Shown here piece by piece: positions 41,701-49,895 of a DNA stretch of 64,000 nucleotides. The stretch is from Ensifer adhaerens (lineage in GTDB: Bacteria > Pseudomonadota > Alphaproteobacteria > Rhizobiales > Rhizobiaceae): the NCBI RefSeq assembly GCF_002940685.1, contig NZ_PNFP01000003.1:1-64000 (forward strand), written 5' to 3'. Made by a program: the position numbers and the translations under genes. The stretch's first letter is position 1; the number at the start of each line of letters is the position of its first letter. Under the pieces are notes generated by a model that saw nothing but the letters and a program-made list of their open reading frames with translations, searched no databases and was not told the origin of the DNA.

Positions 41701-42603
41701 ATGAATCCTGTTCTTCCCCTCCTTGCCCTGAGGGCTTTTGCCGAGACTGGACGGCACCAAAGCCTCAAGAGGGCGGCCGAGGTGATGGGGGTGACATCCG
41801 GAGCCGTGAGCCAGCAGATCCGGCAATTGGAGGAGCGCCTTGGGGTGACGCTGTTCACGCGCACGCGTTACGGTGTTCGTCTGACCGAAGCCGGTGCGAA
41901 GGTTCATCCGGCCCTTGTGCTGGCATTTGACCAGATCGCGTCGAGTCTTGAGACGCTGGAAGCGATCAATGCCCGCCCGACATTGACGATCAGCACGGTG
42001 CCCTCCTTCGCAGCATCCTGGCTGGTACCCCGTCTTGGTCGGTTCACCAGCCGCTACCCGCAGGTGGAGGTCCGCGTCGAGGCAACGGCGAACCTCGTCG
42101 AGCTGCATCGGGATCGTGTTGACGTGGCGATCCGGCACGGCCTCGGTGAATATCCGGGCCTCGTCTCCGAGCATCTGATGGCGCCGGTGCTGTTGCCGGT
42201 TGCCTCGCCAGCCCTGCTTGCCGCCGGGCCGCCACTTCGCGAGCCCGGCGATTGCCTGGCCTATCCTCTGCTTCAGGACTCCGACAGGGCCGATTGGCAA
42301 CTGTGGTTGCGCGCAATGGGTGTGGACGACGACCCTCGATCCGGCAGAGGCGTGTCGTTCGAGGACGATTTCTTGCTGGTGCGAGCGGCGATTGCGGGGC
42401 AGGGCCTGGCCCTGGTGCGTGACGTCTACGCCGTCGACGACATCGCAGCCGGTCGTCTGACTCTTGCATTGGATCGGCCCTGGCCGACGACCTTTGCCTA
42501 TTACGCCGTCACGCTGCCCGGCGCCCTCAAGCGGGAGCCGGTGCGCGCTTTCGTCGACTGGCTGAAGGAAGAAGCAGAACGGGACGCTGCCGGAAGCCGT
42601 TAG
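41701..42603 (+). CDS. LysR family transcriptional regulator (GcvA-type)
   Basis: A 300-residue LysR regulator. The helix-turn-helix is LLALRAFAETGRHQSLKRAA followed by VMGVTSGAVSQQIRQLEERL, and LFTRTRYGVRLTEAG follows, as in GcvA relatives. The effector domain begins near residue 90 (PTLTISTVPSFAASWLVPRL). It is divergent from the GST/monooxygenase operon with a 203-base shared region, so it probably controls those genes. It appears intact. Confidence 0.92.
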   Translation: MNPVLPLLALRAFAETGRHQSLKRAAEVMGVTSGAVSQQIRQLEERLGVTLFTRTRYGVRLTEAGAKVHPALVLAFDQIASSLETLEAINARPTLTISTVPSFAASWLVPRLGRFTSRYPQVEVRVEATANLVELHRDRVDVAIRHGLGEYPGLVSEHLMAPVLLPVASPALLAAGPPLREPGDCLAYPLLQDSDRADWQLWLRAMGVDDDPRSGRGVSFEDDFLLVRAAIAGQGLALVRDVYAVDDIAAGRLTLALDRPWPTTFAYYAVTLPGALKREPVRAFVDWLKEEAERDAAGSR

Positions 42604-42754
42604 GCATGGCGCGGCCGGGGAATCCGCATCGGGGGCCGATGCTCTTGCTCAAAGACGGGTACTCGCCGCTCAAAATGCTCAATCCCGGCGCCAGCCAAGG
42701 AATAAACGGCCGCCGCTCGCGTTCTTCCAGGAGTATCAACCTGGAGGGTTCTCG

Positions 42755-43468
42755 ATGTTATCCCTGATCCGCCGGCCCGCGCCCGCTATTTCTTTCGTCT
42801 GCGAACCTCAGGACTACGGCGTGATTGCCGCGCCGCAACCGGCGAAGTCCGTTCTGCCCGACTGGTTTCGCAAGCTGCCGCCCGTCGACCGGCAGCACCT
42901 CACGGTCGCCAACAACGGGCTGACGGTGAAGCGCTGCATGCCCTTTCTTGACGCGATGGCGACCGGCTGGATCCTGCCGCTCGCCGCCACGGTTCGCCTC
43001 GAGATCAAGGACGACGGCCGGACCGTCACCGCCGGCTGGGAATTCGATCGCGTGATGGTCAGCAACCACGGCGCTCACCAGGTGGCCGGCAACCCGAAGG
43101 AGCCGAGCCCGCCGTGCAAGTTCCACAACTACTGGTCGCTGCGAACTCCGCCAGGCTGGAGCTGCCTGTTCGTGCCGCCGCTCAATCGGCCGGCGCAGCC
43201 CTTCGAATGCGTGGCAGGCGTCGTCGACACTGACACTTACTCGGCCCACATCCATTTTCCGTTTTTTGCGACGCAGCCGGACGGCATCTATGTCCTTGAG
43301 AAGGGAACGCCGCTCGTGCAGGTCATTCCTTTTCGCCGCGACGATGCGGCAATCCCGGCGGAGATCCGGCCGGAGACCGGCAAGGAAGCGGCGGAGCGCG
43401 AGACGGTCTACAGAAACACCATTGCCGGGCAGGGGTGGTACCGCAAATGGGCACGCGCCGCGCGTTGA
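42755..43468 (+). CDS. DUF6065-like protein of unknown function
   Basis: A 237-residue soluble protein that I recognise only by resemblance to DUF6065 proteins: the segments VLPDWFRKLPPV, LTVKRCMPFLDAMATGWILP and HNYWSLRTPPGWSCLFVPPL are typical of that group. No signal peptide, membrane segment or catalytic motif is evident. ATG 42755 is preceded by TGGAGGG. It stands alone between the LysR gene and a strong bidirectional terminator, so it may be monocistronic. No function can be assigned. Confidence 0.7.
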   Translation: MLSLIRRPAPAISFVCEPQDYGVIAAPQPAKSVLPDWFRKLPPVDRQHLTVANNGLTVKRCMPFLDAMATGWILPLAATVRLEIKDDGRTVTAGWEFDRVMVSNHGAHQVAGNPKEPSPPCKFHNYWSLRTPPGWSCLFVPPLNRPAQPFECVAGVVDTDTYSAHIHFPFFATQPDGIYVLEKGTPLVQVIPFRRDDAAIPAEIRPETGKEAAERETVYRNTIAGQGWYRKWARAAR

Positions 43469-43490
43469 ACCATTGCAGGTCGGGAAAAAG

Positions 43491-43521
43491 GGGCGGGGGC
43501 CGGATGATCCGGCCCCCGCCC
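43491..43521. terminator. Bidirectional rho-independent-type terminator
   Basis: GGGCGGGGGCCGGAT (43491-43505) and its exact complement (43507-43521) form a very stable 13-15-bp stem. It is preceded by GAAAAAG and followed by TTCTT, so it can terminate transcription of the DUF6065-like gene (forward) and of the repeat protein gene at 43552-43911 (reverse), which converge on it. Confidence 0.75.
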
Positions 43522-43551
43522 TTCTTGCGTGATGTCATCGATTGCGCGAAG

Positions 43552-43911
43552 TCAGCGGCGCGCCCGCCAGCCTGCACCCCGATAGTACGACCGGTCGGAG
43601 CCGTTCGAGCTCGAGTTGGAGGAACTGTTCGACGAGGAGTTGGAGTTCGAATTGCTCGACGAATTCGAACTCGAGTTGGACGAACTGTTCGACGACGAGT
43701 TCGAGCTTGAGTTGCTCGACGAGTTCGCACTCGAATTGGATGAGCTGTTGCCGGCGACAATGATGACGCCGTCACCAGCGCTCGTCGTCGCGTGCGATGA
43801 CCGATTGACTTCGGGCGCTGCAACCGGATGTTCCCTGGCGTGCGCAGCTGTGCCGACGAGTGCGGCCATGCCTGCGACGAAGGCCGACTTGAGACTCCAG
43901 TGTCTTGTCAT
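43552..43911 (-). CDS. Exported Asn-Ser-rich tandem repeat protein
   Basis: A 119-residue small protein of unknown function. A clear Sec signal (SLKSAFVAGMAALVGTAAHA, cleavage near residue 25) is followed by a spacer of about 30 residues and then twelve consecutive four-residue units, mostly NSSS with one NSSA and one NSNS (residues 55-102), ending with NGSD and a basic tail YYRGAGWRARR. The serines use all six codon types in a mixed order, so the repeat is kept at protein level rather than by simple DNA slippage. No homologue is recognised; an extracytoplasmic linker-like or adhesive role is a guess. Confidence 0.7.
   Translation of the reverse strand: MTRHWSLKSAFVAGMAALVGTAAHAREHPVAAPEVNRSSHATTSAGDGVIIVAGNSSSNSSANSSSNSSSNSSSNSSSNSSSNSSSNSNSNSSSNSSSNSSSNGSDRSYYRGAGWRARR
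43606..43749 (-). repeat. 12-base tandem repeat coding (NSSS)n
   Basis: Twelve in-frame units of 12 bases, each beginning AAC or AAT and followed by three mostly serine codons in changing synonyms. On the forward strand the same bases read as an acidic ELFDEEL-like frame, which is an artefact. Confidence 0.85.
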
Positions 43912-44382
43912 GGTGTTACTCCTTTTCCCAGATTGGACCGGCTGTCCCGATCCGGGGGAGTAACGGGCGGCGCCGGGGTTTATTCCACGCCGTGCCGATC
44001 GCCTTTGCCTCTCCGTCGTCGAGCGCCCGAAAACAGGCGACAGCGTCGCTGAGGAACCCCATACGGCTTTTGCCCGATACCGCAGTCTGGACCGATTTGA
44101 TCCGACGCACCGCAGTGTACGGCGGACATGCCAGACGCCGACGGCCGTTCGTCGCCCGGCGGCTTCCTACGACGTCTGAAGGAGCTTACCCACGCCTGTA
44201 TCAAGGGGCGCCCTAGACCTTCGCATCACATGACCGACGCTTCCGTTTAATGGCCGAGTGGGTCGATCCGGCGCAATCTCTTCAGCAGTCGCCGGGCAAC
44301 CGTTCATGAAGGCACCGGCCGGTCCACGGGCCGGCGGCACAAGCGGTCGAGACGGCCGCGGCAAGCCAAGCAGGAGATCGAC
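43912..44382. other. About 470 bases without a supported gene
   Basis: Divergent upstream region of the repeat protein (reverse) and the MBL-fold gene (forward). It contains only short frames; a 64-codon reverse frame at 44110-43916 (MRRIKSVQTAVSGKSRMGF...) directly precedes the repeat gene and cannot be excluded as a small gene, but it has no recognisable features. No strong repeats were seen. Confidence 0.45.
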
Positions 44383-45339
44383 ATGTCCCTGAAGAAGATA
44401 GAACACCCCTCGGTCAAGCACTGCGCCGATGCGGTGAAGGCGAGGTACACACATGGTCGGCCGGAGCACGAGTTGGTTCCGTCGCGCTATGTGCTGAAGG
44501 TCGGCACGATCGAAGTGACAGTCGTCAGCGACGGGGTGCTCTCGCTGCCCGGAGCGATGCTCGGTCACAACGCCGACCCGGCCGCCCGGGCCGCGTGGCT
44601 GGAGAATCGGTTCCTGCCGCCGGACGTGCTCGAGTGGGCGCTGAACGTGGTGGTGGTGCGCAGCGGCGGGCAAACCATACTGGTCGATGCCGGGATCGGG
44701 GCCGAGTTCCCGGACTTGAAGCGGGCCGGGCGGTTGGTCCAGCGGTTGGATGACGCCGGCATCGATCTTTCATCCGTGACCGACGTGGTTCTGACCCATC
44801 TGCACATGGACCACATCGGCGGGCTACTCATTGATGGGGTGAAGGAAGTGCTGCGTCCGGATCTACGGATCCATGTGGCGGCCGCCGAAATCAAGTTCTG
44901 GGAGGAGCCTGACTTCTCCCACGTTTCCATGCCGCCGGGCTTCCCTGACGCGCTTCGCGAGTCGGCCAAGCGGTTCCTGAAGCTGTATCGCAGCCAGCTG
45001 CGGCCCTTCGAGAACGAGCACGAGGTGGCGCCGGGCGTGCGCGTTCAGCGCACCGGTGGTCACACCCCCGGACACAGCGTTGTCCGGCTGGCCTCGGGCG
45101 GCGACCGACTGATGTTCGCCGGTGATGCCGTGTTCCAGGTCGGCTTCGACCACCCTGATTGGTACAACGGCTTCGAACACGACCCCGAGGAAGCGGCCCG
45201 CGTCCGCGTCCGTCTTCTGCGGGAACTGGCGGCGAACCGCGAGTCGCTGCTGGCCACCCACCTGTCCTTCCCGTCCGTCTGCCACGTGGCGGTCGAGGGC
45301 GACCGCTTTGTCTGGGTGCCGGGCCCTTGGGAGTACTGA
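44383..45339 (+). CDS. MBL-fold metallohydrolase
   Basis: A 318-residue metallo-beta-lactamase-fold enzyme. The zinc motif HLHMDHIGG starts at His139 (H139, H141, D143, H144); further ligands are likely His in GGHTPGHS near residue 228, Asp in FAGDAV and His in LATHLSFPS. This is the layout of the lactonase / hydrolase branch (quorum-quenching lactonases, methyl-parathion-hydrolase-like). ATG 44383 has GGAGAT upstream. A lactone or ester hydrolase is likely, substrate unknown. The bfd gene follows after 49 bases. Confidence 0.9.
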   Translation: MSLKKIEHPSVKHCADAVKARYTHGRPEHELVPSRYVLKVGTIEVTVVSDGVLSLPGAMLGHNADPAARAAWLENRFLPPDVLEWALNVVVVRSGGQTILVDAGIGAEFPDLKRAGRLVQRLDDAGIDLSSVTDVVLTHLHMDHIGGLLIDGVKEVLRPDLRIHVAAAEIKFWEEPDFSHVSMPPGFPDALRESAKRFLKLYRSQLRPFENEHEVAPGVRVQRTGGHTPGHSVVRLASGGDRLMFAGDAVFQVGFDHPDWYNGFEHDPEEAARVRVRLLRELAANRESLLATHLSFPSVCHVAVEGDRFVWVPGPWEY

Positions 45340-45388
45340 CGGTTCGTATCAGACCGGTGAGCCGGTTGCGGTCGAGAAGGAAGACGCC

Positions 45389-45694
45389 ATGATCGTCTGT
45401 TCGTGCAATGTACTGAGCGATCGCGACGTTCGCTCCGCCATTGAGGCGGAGCGGCCGAATTCGGTCAGCCAGGTCTATGGTTGCCTCGGTTGCAGTGCCA
45501 GGTGTGGTCGCTGCGCACAAACCATCCGCCGCCTTGTCGACGAGACACTTGCGAATGTCCGTGCCGCGTCCTGTGACGGCTGTACCCGGTCTTGCAATCT
45601 TGACCGCCGTCCATCCCATGCCGCGGATCCGAATTGCCACGCGGGCAGAGCAGCGCCAATGCCGTCCGTCCACTGCCCTCAGGCCGCAACGTGA
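45389..45694 (+). CDS. bfd: Bacterioferritin-associated ferredoxin-like [2Fe-2S] protein
   Basis: A 101-residue protein whose first 55 residues form a BFD-type [2Fe-2S] domain: MIVCSCNVLSDRDVRSAIEA gives Cys4 and Cys6, and VYGCLGCSARCGRCAQTIRR gives the second pair with extra cysteines. In characterised systems Bfd reduces iron in bacterioferritin to release it. The C-terminal 40 residues hold further cysteines (CDGCTRSCNLD, NCHAG, HCPQ), more than the core needs. No bacterioferritin gene is adjacent. The start ATG 45389 has GAAGGAAG upstream. Confidence 0.85.
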   Translation: MIVCSCNVLSDRDVRSAIEAERPNSVSQVYGCLGCSARCGRCAQTIRRLVDETLANVRAASCDGCTRSCNLDRRPSHAADPNCHAGRAAPMPSVHCPQAAT

Positions 45695-47112
45695 GCGCAT
45701 CCTCGCTTCGTCGAAGGAGGAGAACCGAATGGCAAGACTGCTTTTGCCTGCTAAGGTGGCCGTGGTCGAAAAGTCACGCGCTATATGGGACAGGTCGGAT
45801 AGGCTATCTTTGCCGTACAATCGCGGGGCTCTTCCTGCTCGTCTTCCTCGCTGGCTGTATCGCCCAGCGCGAGGTTGCAACGGATCCCGCGCTTGCGCCG
45901 TCGCCGTTGGCCGGAACCCGGACAGTCCTGTCCCGCCAGAGTTCGGAAGCCTTCGACCTGCTCTACGTGACAGACCGGGCGCCTGTAACCGCTTCGGACG
46001 GCACGTTGTCCTACGGCGCCGAAAGAGCCATGTTCCTGGGCTTCGGAAACGTGGCGATCACGCCGACGGACAATTCTTCCCGCGGCAAGGATGAACTTCG
46101 TATCGGTACGATATCAGAGGCCGGACGGTTTCCGGCGACACCATACGGCGTCGTTGTGACGGCGACCGGGCTACGCCGCACGCCGGCGGCGGTCGTGGCT
46201 CACGCGCAGGCGGCTGCGTCGCTTCAGGCCGAAGTCGCTCGCCGAGTTGCAACAGCCAGCCGCAAGGAAGTCGTGGTCTTCATTCACGGCTACAACAACG
46301 GCTTTGACGACGCCGCACGCGCCACGGCGCAGATTTGCAGGTCGCTGCAGAACCAGTTTGCCTGCATCGTCATGACATGGCCCGCCGGGGGCAAAGGCGG
46401 CTCGTTCTTTGGCTACAACATTGACCGCGAGTCGAGCGAGTTTGCTGTAGCCGACTTCAAGAAGGCTATTCGCATCATCGCTGAAACCAAGGGAGTCGAA
46501 CGGCTTCACCTCCTGGCGCATAGCCGCGGAACAGATGTGCTTGCGAGCGTGATCCAGCAACTCGCCATCGAAGCCTATGTCGTGCGATCATCGCTGTGGC
46601 AACGCTACAAGATCGCGAACGCGGTGTTCTTCGCTCCCGATATTGATCTTGATGTCGCCTCTTCCAAGTTGTTCGCATGGGTATCGGACCCGGACCTTGC
46701 GTTCGGCGGCGAAGCAAGTCCAAGCAGGTTACCGTCTCAAGGCGCCATGCACCTCACGATCTATTCATCCCCCGGGGACAAGGCGTTGAGCGCATCGACG
46801 CTGCTTTCCGGCAGCGTCTTGCGGCTGGGTCAGCTCGACGTCGACAGGCTTCCCAAGGTGAGAAGCGAGGCGGCGTCCCGGTGGGGAGGATCTCACATGG
46901 GCAGACTGGTCGATTTCATCGAGGTCCCAGGGGGTGGCAGCTTCCTCGGTCACAGCTACTTCTCCGATCCGGCTGTCAAGGCGGACCTGGTCGCGCTCAT
47001 CCGCGACAGAGCGAAAGCCGGCGATCCGCGTCGCCAACTCGTCGAAGTCAAGCGGCCGTTCTGGCGGATCTCGGATGCCCGGCAGGCCTCGCGGTCATTG
47101 CCCCCAAATTGA
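45634..47112 (+). CDS. Alpha/beta hydrolase lipoprotein (DUF900-like), start uncertain
   Basis: A protein of up to 492 residues. The lipoprotein signal RTIAGLFLLVFLAGC with its lipobox LAGC is at about residues 63-77 of the longest frame. The hydrolase domain follows: VVVFIHGYNNGFDDAARATA (oxyanion loop, as in DUF900 proteins) and LLAHSRGTDVLASVI (nucleophile Ser in HSRG). The N-terminus is a problem: the only strong ribosome site (AAGGAGGAGAA, before ATG 45729) opens a different frame that would have to shift by one base to reach the lipoprotein signal. ATG 45634 keeps the frame but overlaps bfd and adds about 60 unlikely residues. Either a frameshift or a non-ATG start is possible. Confidence 0.75.
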   Translation: MPRGQSSANAVRPLPSGRNVSASSLRRRRRTEWQDCFCLLRWPWSKSHALYGTGRIGYLCRTIAGLFLLVFLAGCIAQREVATDPALAPSPLAGTRTVLSRQSSEAFDLLYVTDRAPVTASDGTLSYGAERAMFLGFGNVAITPTDNSSRGKDELRIGTISEAGRFPATPYGVVVTATGLRRTPAAVVAHAQAAASLQAEVARRVATASRKEVVVFIHGYNNGFDDAARATAQICRSLQNQFACIVMTWPAGGKGGSFFGYNIDRESSEFAVADFKKAIRIIAETKGVERLHLLAHSRGTDVLASVIQQLAIEAYVVRSSLWQRYKIANAVFFAPDIDLDVASSKLFAWVSDPDLAFGGEASPSRLPSQGAMHLTIYSSPGDKALSASTLLSGSVLRLGQLDVDRLPKVRSEAASRWGGSHMGRLVDFIEVPGGGSFLGHSYFSDPAVKADLVALIRDRAKAGDPRRQLVEVKRPFWRISDARQASRSLPPN

Positions 47113-47381
47113 CACCCATCGACGCGCGCCTTCACCAACCAGCCGATACGCTTCGCGCAAAGCAGCTTCAAGAACCGTACTCAGGGCCAGGCCGGAAACC
47201 CCGACCAACTCCGCCCGGTCAAACAAGGCTGGTCTTGCGCAGCGATGGTGCCGGTGCGGGTCGATCGGGGCCAATTTGTGATAAGCTGCGCTCAAGTGCA
47301 CTCCAACTGCGAGCCGAGACAACGATGGTAGATGCCAAGCGCTGCCAGCCTGAGACTGTCGTTGCCCGACAGGAGAAGCCA

Positions 47382-49895
47382 ATGACGCGCGTCTTGTCGC
47401 ATCACCCCCAATTCTGGCACTTCGGGGCGTTCTTTGCCGCCTACGTTCTGGGATGTGGCTTCGCGCAGGCGCTCGCAATCGTACCTGGAACAGGCATTTC
47501 GATTTGGCCTCCGAGCGGACTTTTCATGGCCACGCTTGTCTTCGCCCCCAGGCGTAGCTGGCCATGGTGGGTGCTGGGTGGCCTCCTGTCTGAGCTGTTC
47601 GCCAACGTCGTATGGTTCCACAATCCGTTGCCCGTCGCCATCCTCATCAATGCCGGCAACGCGCTTGAAGCCATGGTCGGCGCATGGCTCATAACCCGGA
47701 TCTGCGGGCAGACGGTGCGGCTCGAATCCTTGCAGGACGTGCTGGGGCTTGTAATACTTGGCGCCGGAGTTGCGCCGGTCGCAAGCGCGACGGTCGGGAG
47801 CGCGACACTTGCATGGTTCGGCGTGCAATCCTTCACCGCCGCTTGGCCACTATTTTGGCTTGGAGATGCCACCGGAGTCCTGATCGTCATGCCGCTTGCG
47901 CTGGTCGTGTTCCAGAACTGGCGCGCCGGGCCCCGCCTCCAGGACGCGCGCTGGATCGAAGCATGCGTCCTGGGGTTGATCTTTCTCGGTGTCTCCGCCC
48001 TTTCGCTCAGCGGTCACCTGGCCTCCGCCTACGTCGTCATGCCGCCGCTGCTCTGGGCCGCGGTGCGCTTCGAGTTCAGAGGTGCTGCCGTCGCCTTGGC
48101 CCTCCTCGCTCTGATGACGGTCGTATTCACCCTATCCGGCGCCAGCCAATTCGTCGGCGATCTGGAGACCCAGCGGCAAGAGCAGGTGATGCTGCAACTG
48201 TTTCTGGTCATCTCGGCATTTTCCGTGCTCATCGTGGCCGCCATCTCGAGGCAGCATCAGCAGGCGCTGCTCGCATTGGGCCAGCGCGAGCGGCAGCTTC
48301 ATCAGATGATCGATACGCTTCCTGTCCGGATCTGGAGCGCGACGGCCACGGGTGAATCGCTGTATTTCAACAAACGGTACCAGGATCATTTCCGAGCCAT
48401 ACCGAACTTCGAACCTGCCCAGGCCAAACGCATCGAGCGACTGGTGCAGGAGCTTGCCCACCCGGACGACGCTCCTGGTCTTCTGAAGGCTTTGCGGCAC
48501 AGTTTCGAAGCCGGCGACCCATCGGTTCTGCGATTTCGCTGGCGCGAGAGCGAAGGCGACTATCGCTGGGCGGAGTGCCGGGTGGAGCCCCGGCGTGACG
48601 AAGACGGAACGATTGCCGAATGGTATGGCGTTTCCATCGACATCGATGACGAGATGCGCGCGCAGCAGACACTGCACGATCGGGAACGCGAGTTGTCGAC
48701 ACTCGTCGACATGATCCCCAGCCATCTCTGGCGCGTGACCCCGGAAGGCGAGACGACGCTCGCCAACAGGCACATGGCGGAGTTTTTTGGCTTGGATATG
48801 GAGGACAAGCAACAGCTGGATGAAGTGTTCAGCACGATGTTTCATCCGGATGAAGCGGACGAGGTGTGGGATGTCTTCGAACGCTGCCTGCGCACGGGCG
48901 AGCCTTTTTCCATGAACTACCGAATGCGTCGGTACGATGGAGTCTATCGCTGGATGTCCGGTCGTGCGGTGCCAATGCGGGATGAGGACGGGCGTATTGT
49001 GCAATGGTTCGGCCTTTGCCACGACATCGATGATCAGGTCCACGCGGAAGAGGGGCTGCGCCGGGCGTCCGACAAGCTTGCGCGCGCAACGCAGGCAGCG
49101 AGCCTGGCCGAGCTTTCCGCATCCATCGCGCACGAAGTGAACCAGCCACTGGCGGCTATCGTTGCGAACTCACAGGCCTGCCACCGCTGGCTTTCGGCCG
49201 AGCCTCCAAACGTCGGGCGCGCAAAGATCACGACCGAGCGCATCACCCGCGACGCCAATTCGGCCTCCGACGTCGTGAGGCACATCCGTGCTCTCTTCAG
49301 TCAGACGGAGCACGTGAGGTTGCCTGAGGATATCAACCGGCTGATCAATGAAGTCTGCCGGCTGATGGCCGACGAGACCGCGGCAAAGGGCACGCGCATC
49401 AAGGTGAAGCTCGAGCCTGAGCTGCCGCCCGTCGTACTCGACAGAATCCAGGTGCAGCAGGTGCTCGTGAATCTGATACGGAACGGGATCGAGGCGATGG
49501 ACGCCGTAACCGACGTCCCGAGGGAGCTTCAGATCCGCTCGTTCCGCGACGGTCCCGACGCCATCCGCATTGAGGTTCACGATGCCGGGATGGGTTTCGC
49601 CGATACCGAGCGCGCGTTCGAGCCGTTCTTCACGACCAAGCAAAATGGAATGGGCATGGGACTTGCGATCTGCCGTTCGATTGTCGAGTCACATGGCGGA
49701 CGCCTCTGGACTGCCAACAACGAGAGACGGGGAGCGGCCGTGGCCTTCACGCTTCCATTGGCTGTTGCCGAAGCGCCGCGAGCGCATGACGCCGACGGGC
49801 CTGGCGGTCCCCAAGCGGAACTGCGGCTCTCGGCAGTGCAGGGGGCTGAACCGGGCGGTTCACGCCAGGGCGTCGTCGGTGCGCGCGATTTGTAG
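47382..49895 (+). CDS. MASE1-PAS sensor histidine kinase (paralog 1)
   Basis: An 837-residue membrane sensor kinase. An N-terminal MASE1 domain with about eight hydrophobic segments (AAYVLGCGFAQALAIVPGTG; ISIWPPSGLFMATLVFAPRR) fills residues 1-295. Two PAS/PAC units follow (MIDTLPVRIWSATATGESLY; TLVDMIPSHLWRVTPEGETT). The kinase core has the H-box LAELSASIAHEVNQPLAAIV with phospho-acceptor His584, an N-box NLIRNGIEAMD and G-box GMGMGLAICRSIVESHGG. ATG 47382 has AGGAGAAG upstream. No response regulator is adjacent; its downstream neighbour converges and overlaps by 36 bases. It is a paralog of the 54590 kinase, including the leader. Confidence 0.92.
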   Translation: MTRVLSHHPQFWHFGAFFAAYVLGCGFAQALAIVPGTGISIWPPSGLFMATLVFAPRRSWPWWVLGGLLSELFANVVWFHNPLPVAILINAGNALEAMVGAWLITRICGQTVRLESLQDVLGLVILGAGVAPVASATVGSATLAWFGVQSFTAAWPLFWLGDATGVLIVMPLALVVFQNWRAGPRLQDARWIEACVLGLIFLGVSALSLSGHLASAYVVMPPLLWAAVRFEFRGAAVALALLALMTVVFTLSGASQFVGDLETQRQEQVMLQLFLVISAFSVLIVAAISRQHQQALLALGQRERQLHQMIDTLPVRIWSATATGESLYFNKRYQDHFRAIPNFEPAQAKRIERLVQELAHPDDAPGLLKALRHSFEAGDPSVLRFRWRESEGDYRWAECRVEPRRDEDGTIAEWYGVSIDIDDEMRAQQTLHDRERELSTLVDMIPSHLWRVTPEGETTLANRHMAEFFGLDMEDKQQLDEVFSTMFHPDEADEVWDVFERCLRTGEPFSMNYRMRRYDGVYRWMSGRAVPMRDEDGRIVQWFGLCHDIDDQVHAEEGLRRASDKLARATQAASLAELSASIAHEVNQPLAAIVANSQACHRWLSAEPPNVGRAKITTERITRDANSASDVVRHIRALFSQTEHVRLPEDINRLINEVCRLMADETAAKGTRIKVKLEPELPPVVLDRIQVQQVLVNLIRNGIEAMDAVTDVPRELQIRSFRDGPDAIRIEVHDAGMGFADTERAFEPFFTTKQNGMGMGLAICRSIVESHGGRLWTANNERRGAAVAFTLPLAVAEAPRAHDADGPGGPQAELRLSAVQGAEPGGSRQGVVGARDL

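Noticed and set aside
43606..43749. CRISPR-like or phase-variation repeat
   Set aside because: Units are 12-base coding repeats with varied synonyms and no spacers; there are no cas genes.
43616..43963. Acidic forward frame (EELEFELLDEFELE-type)
   Set aside because: It is the complement of the (NSSS) repeat. The reverse frame has a signal peptide, so the forward frame is taken as an artefact.
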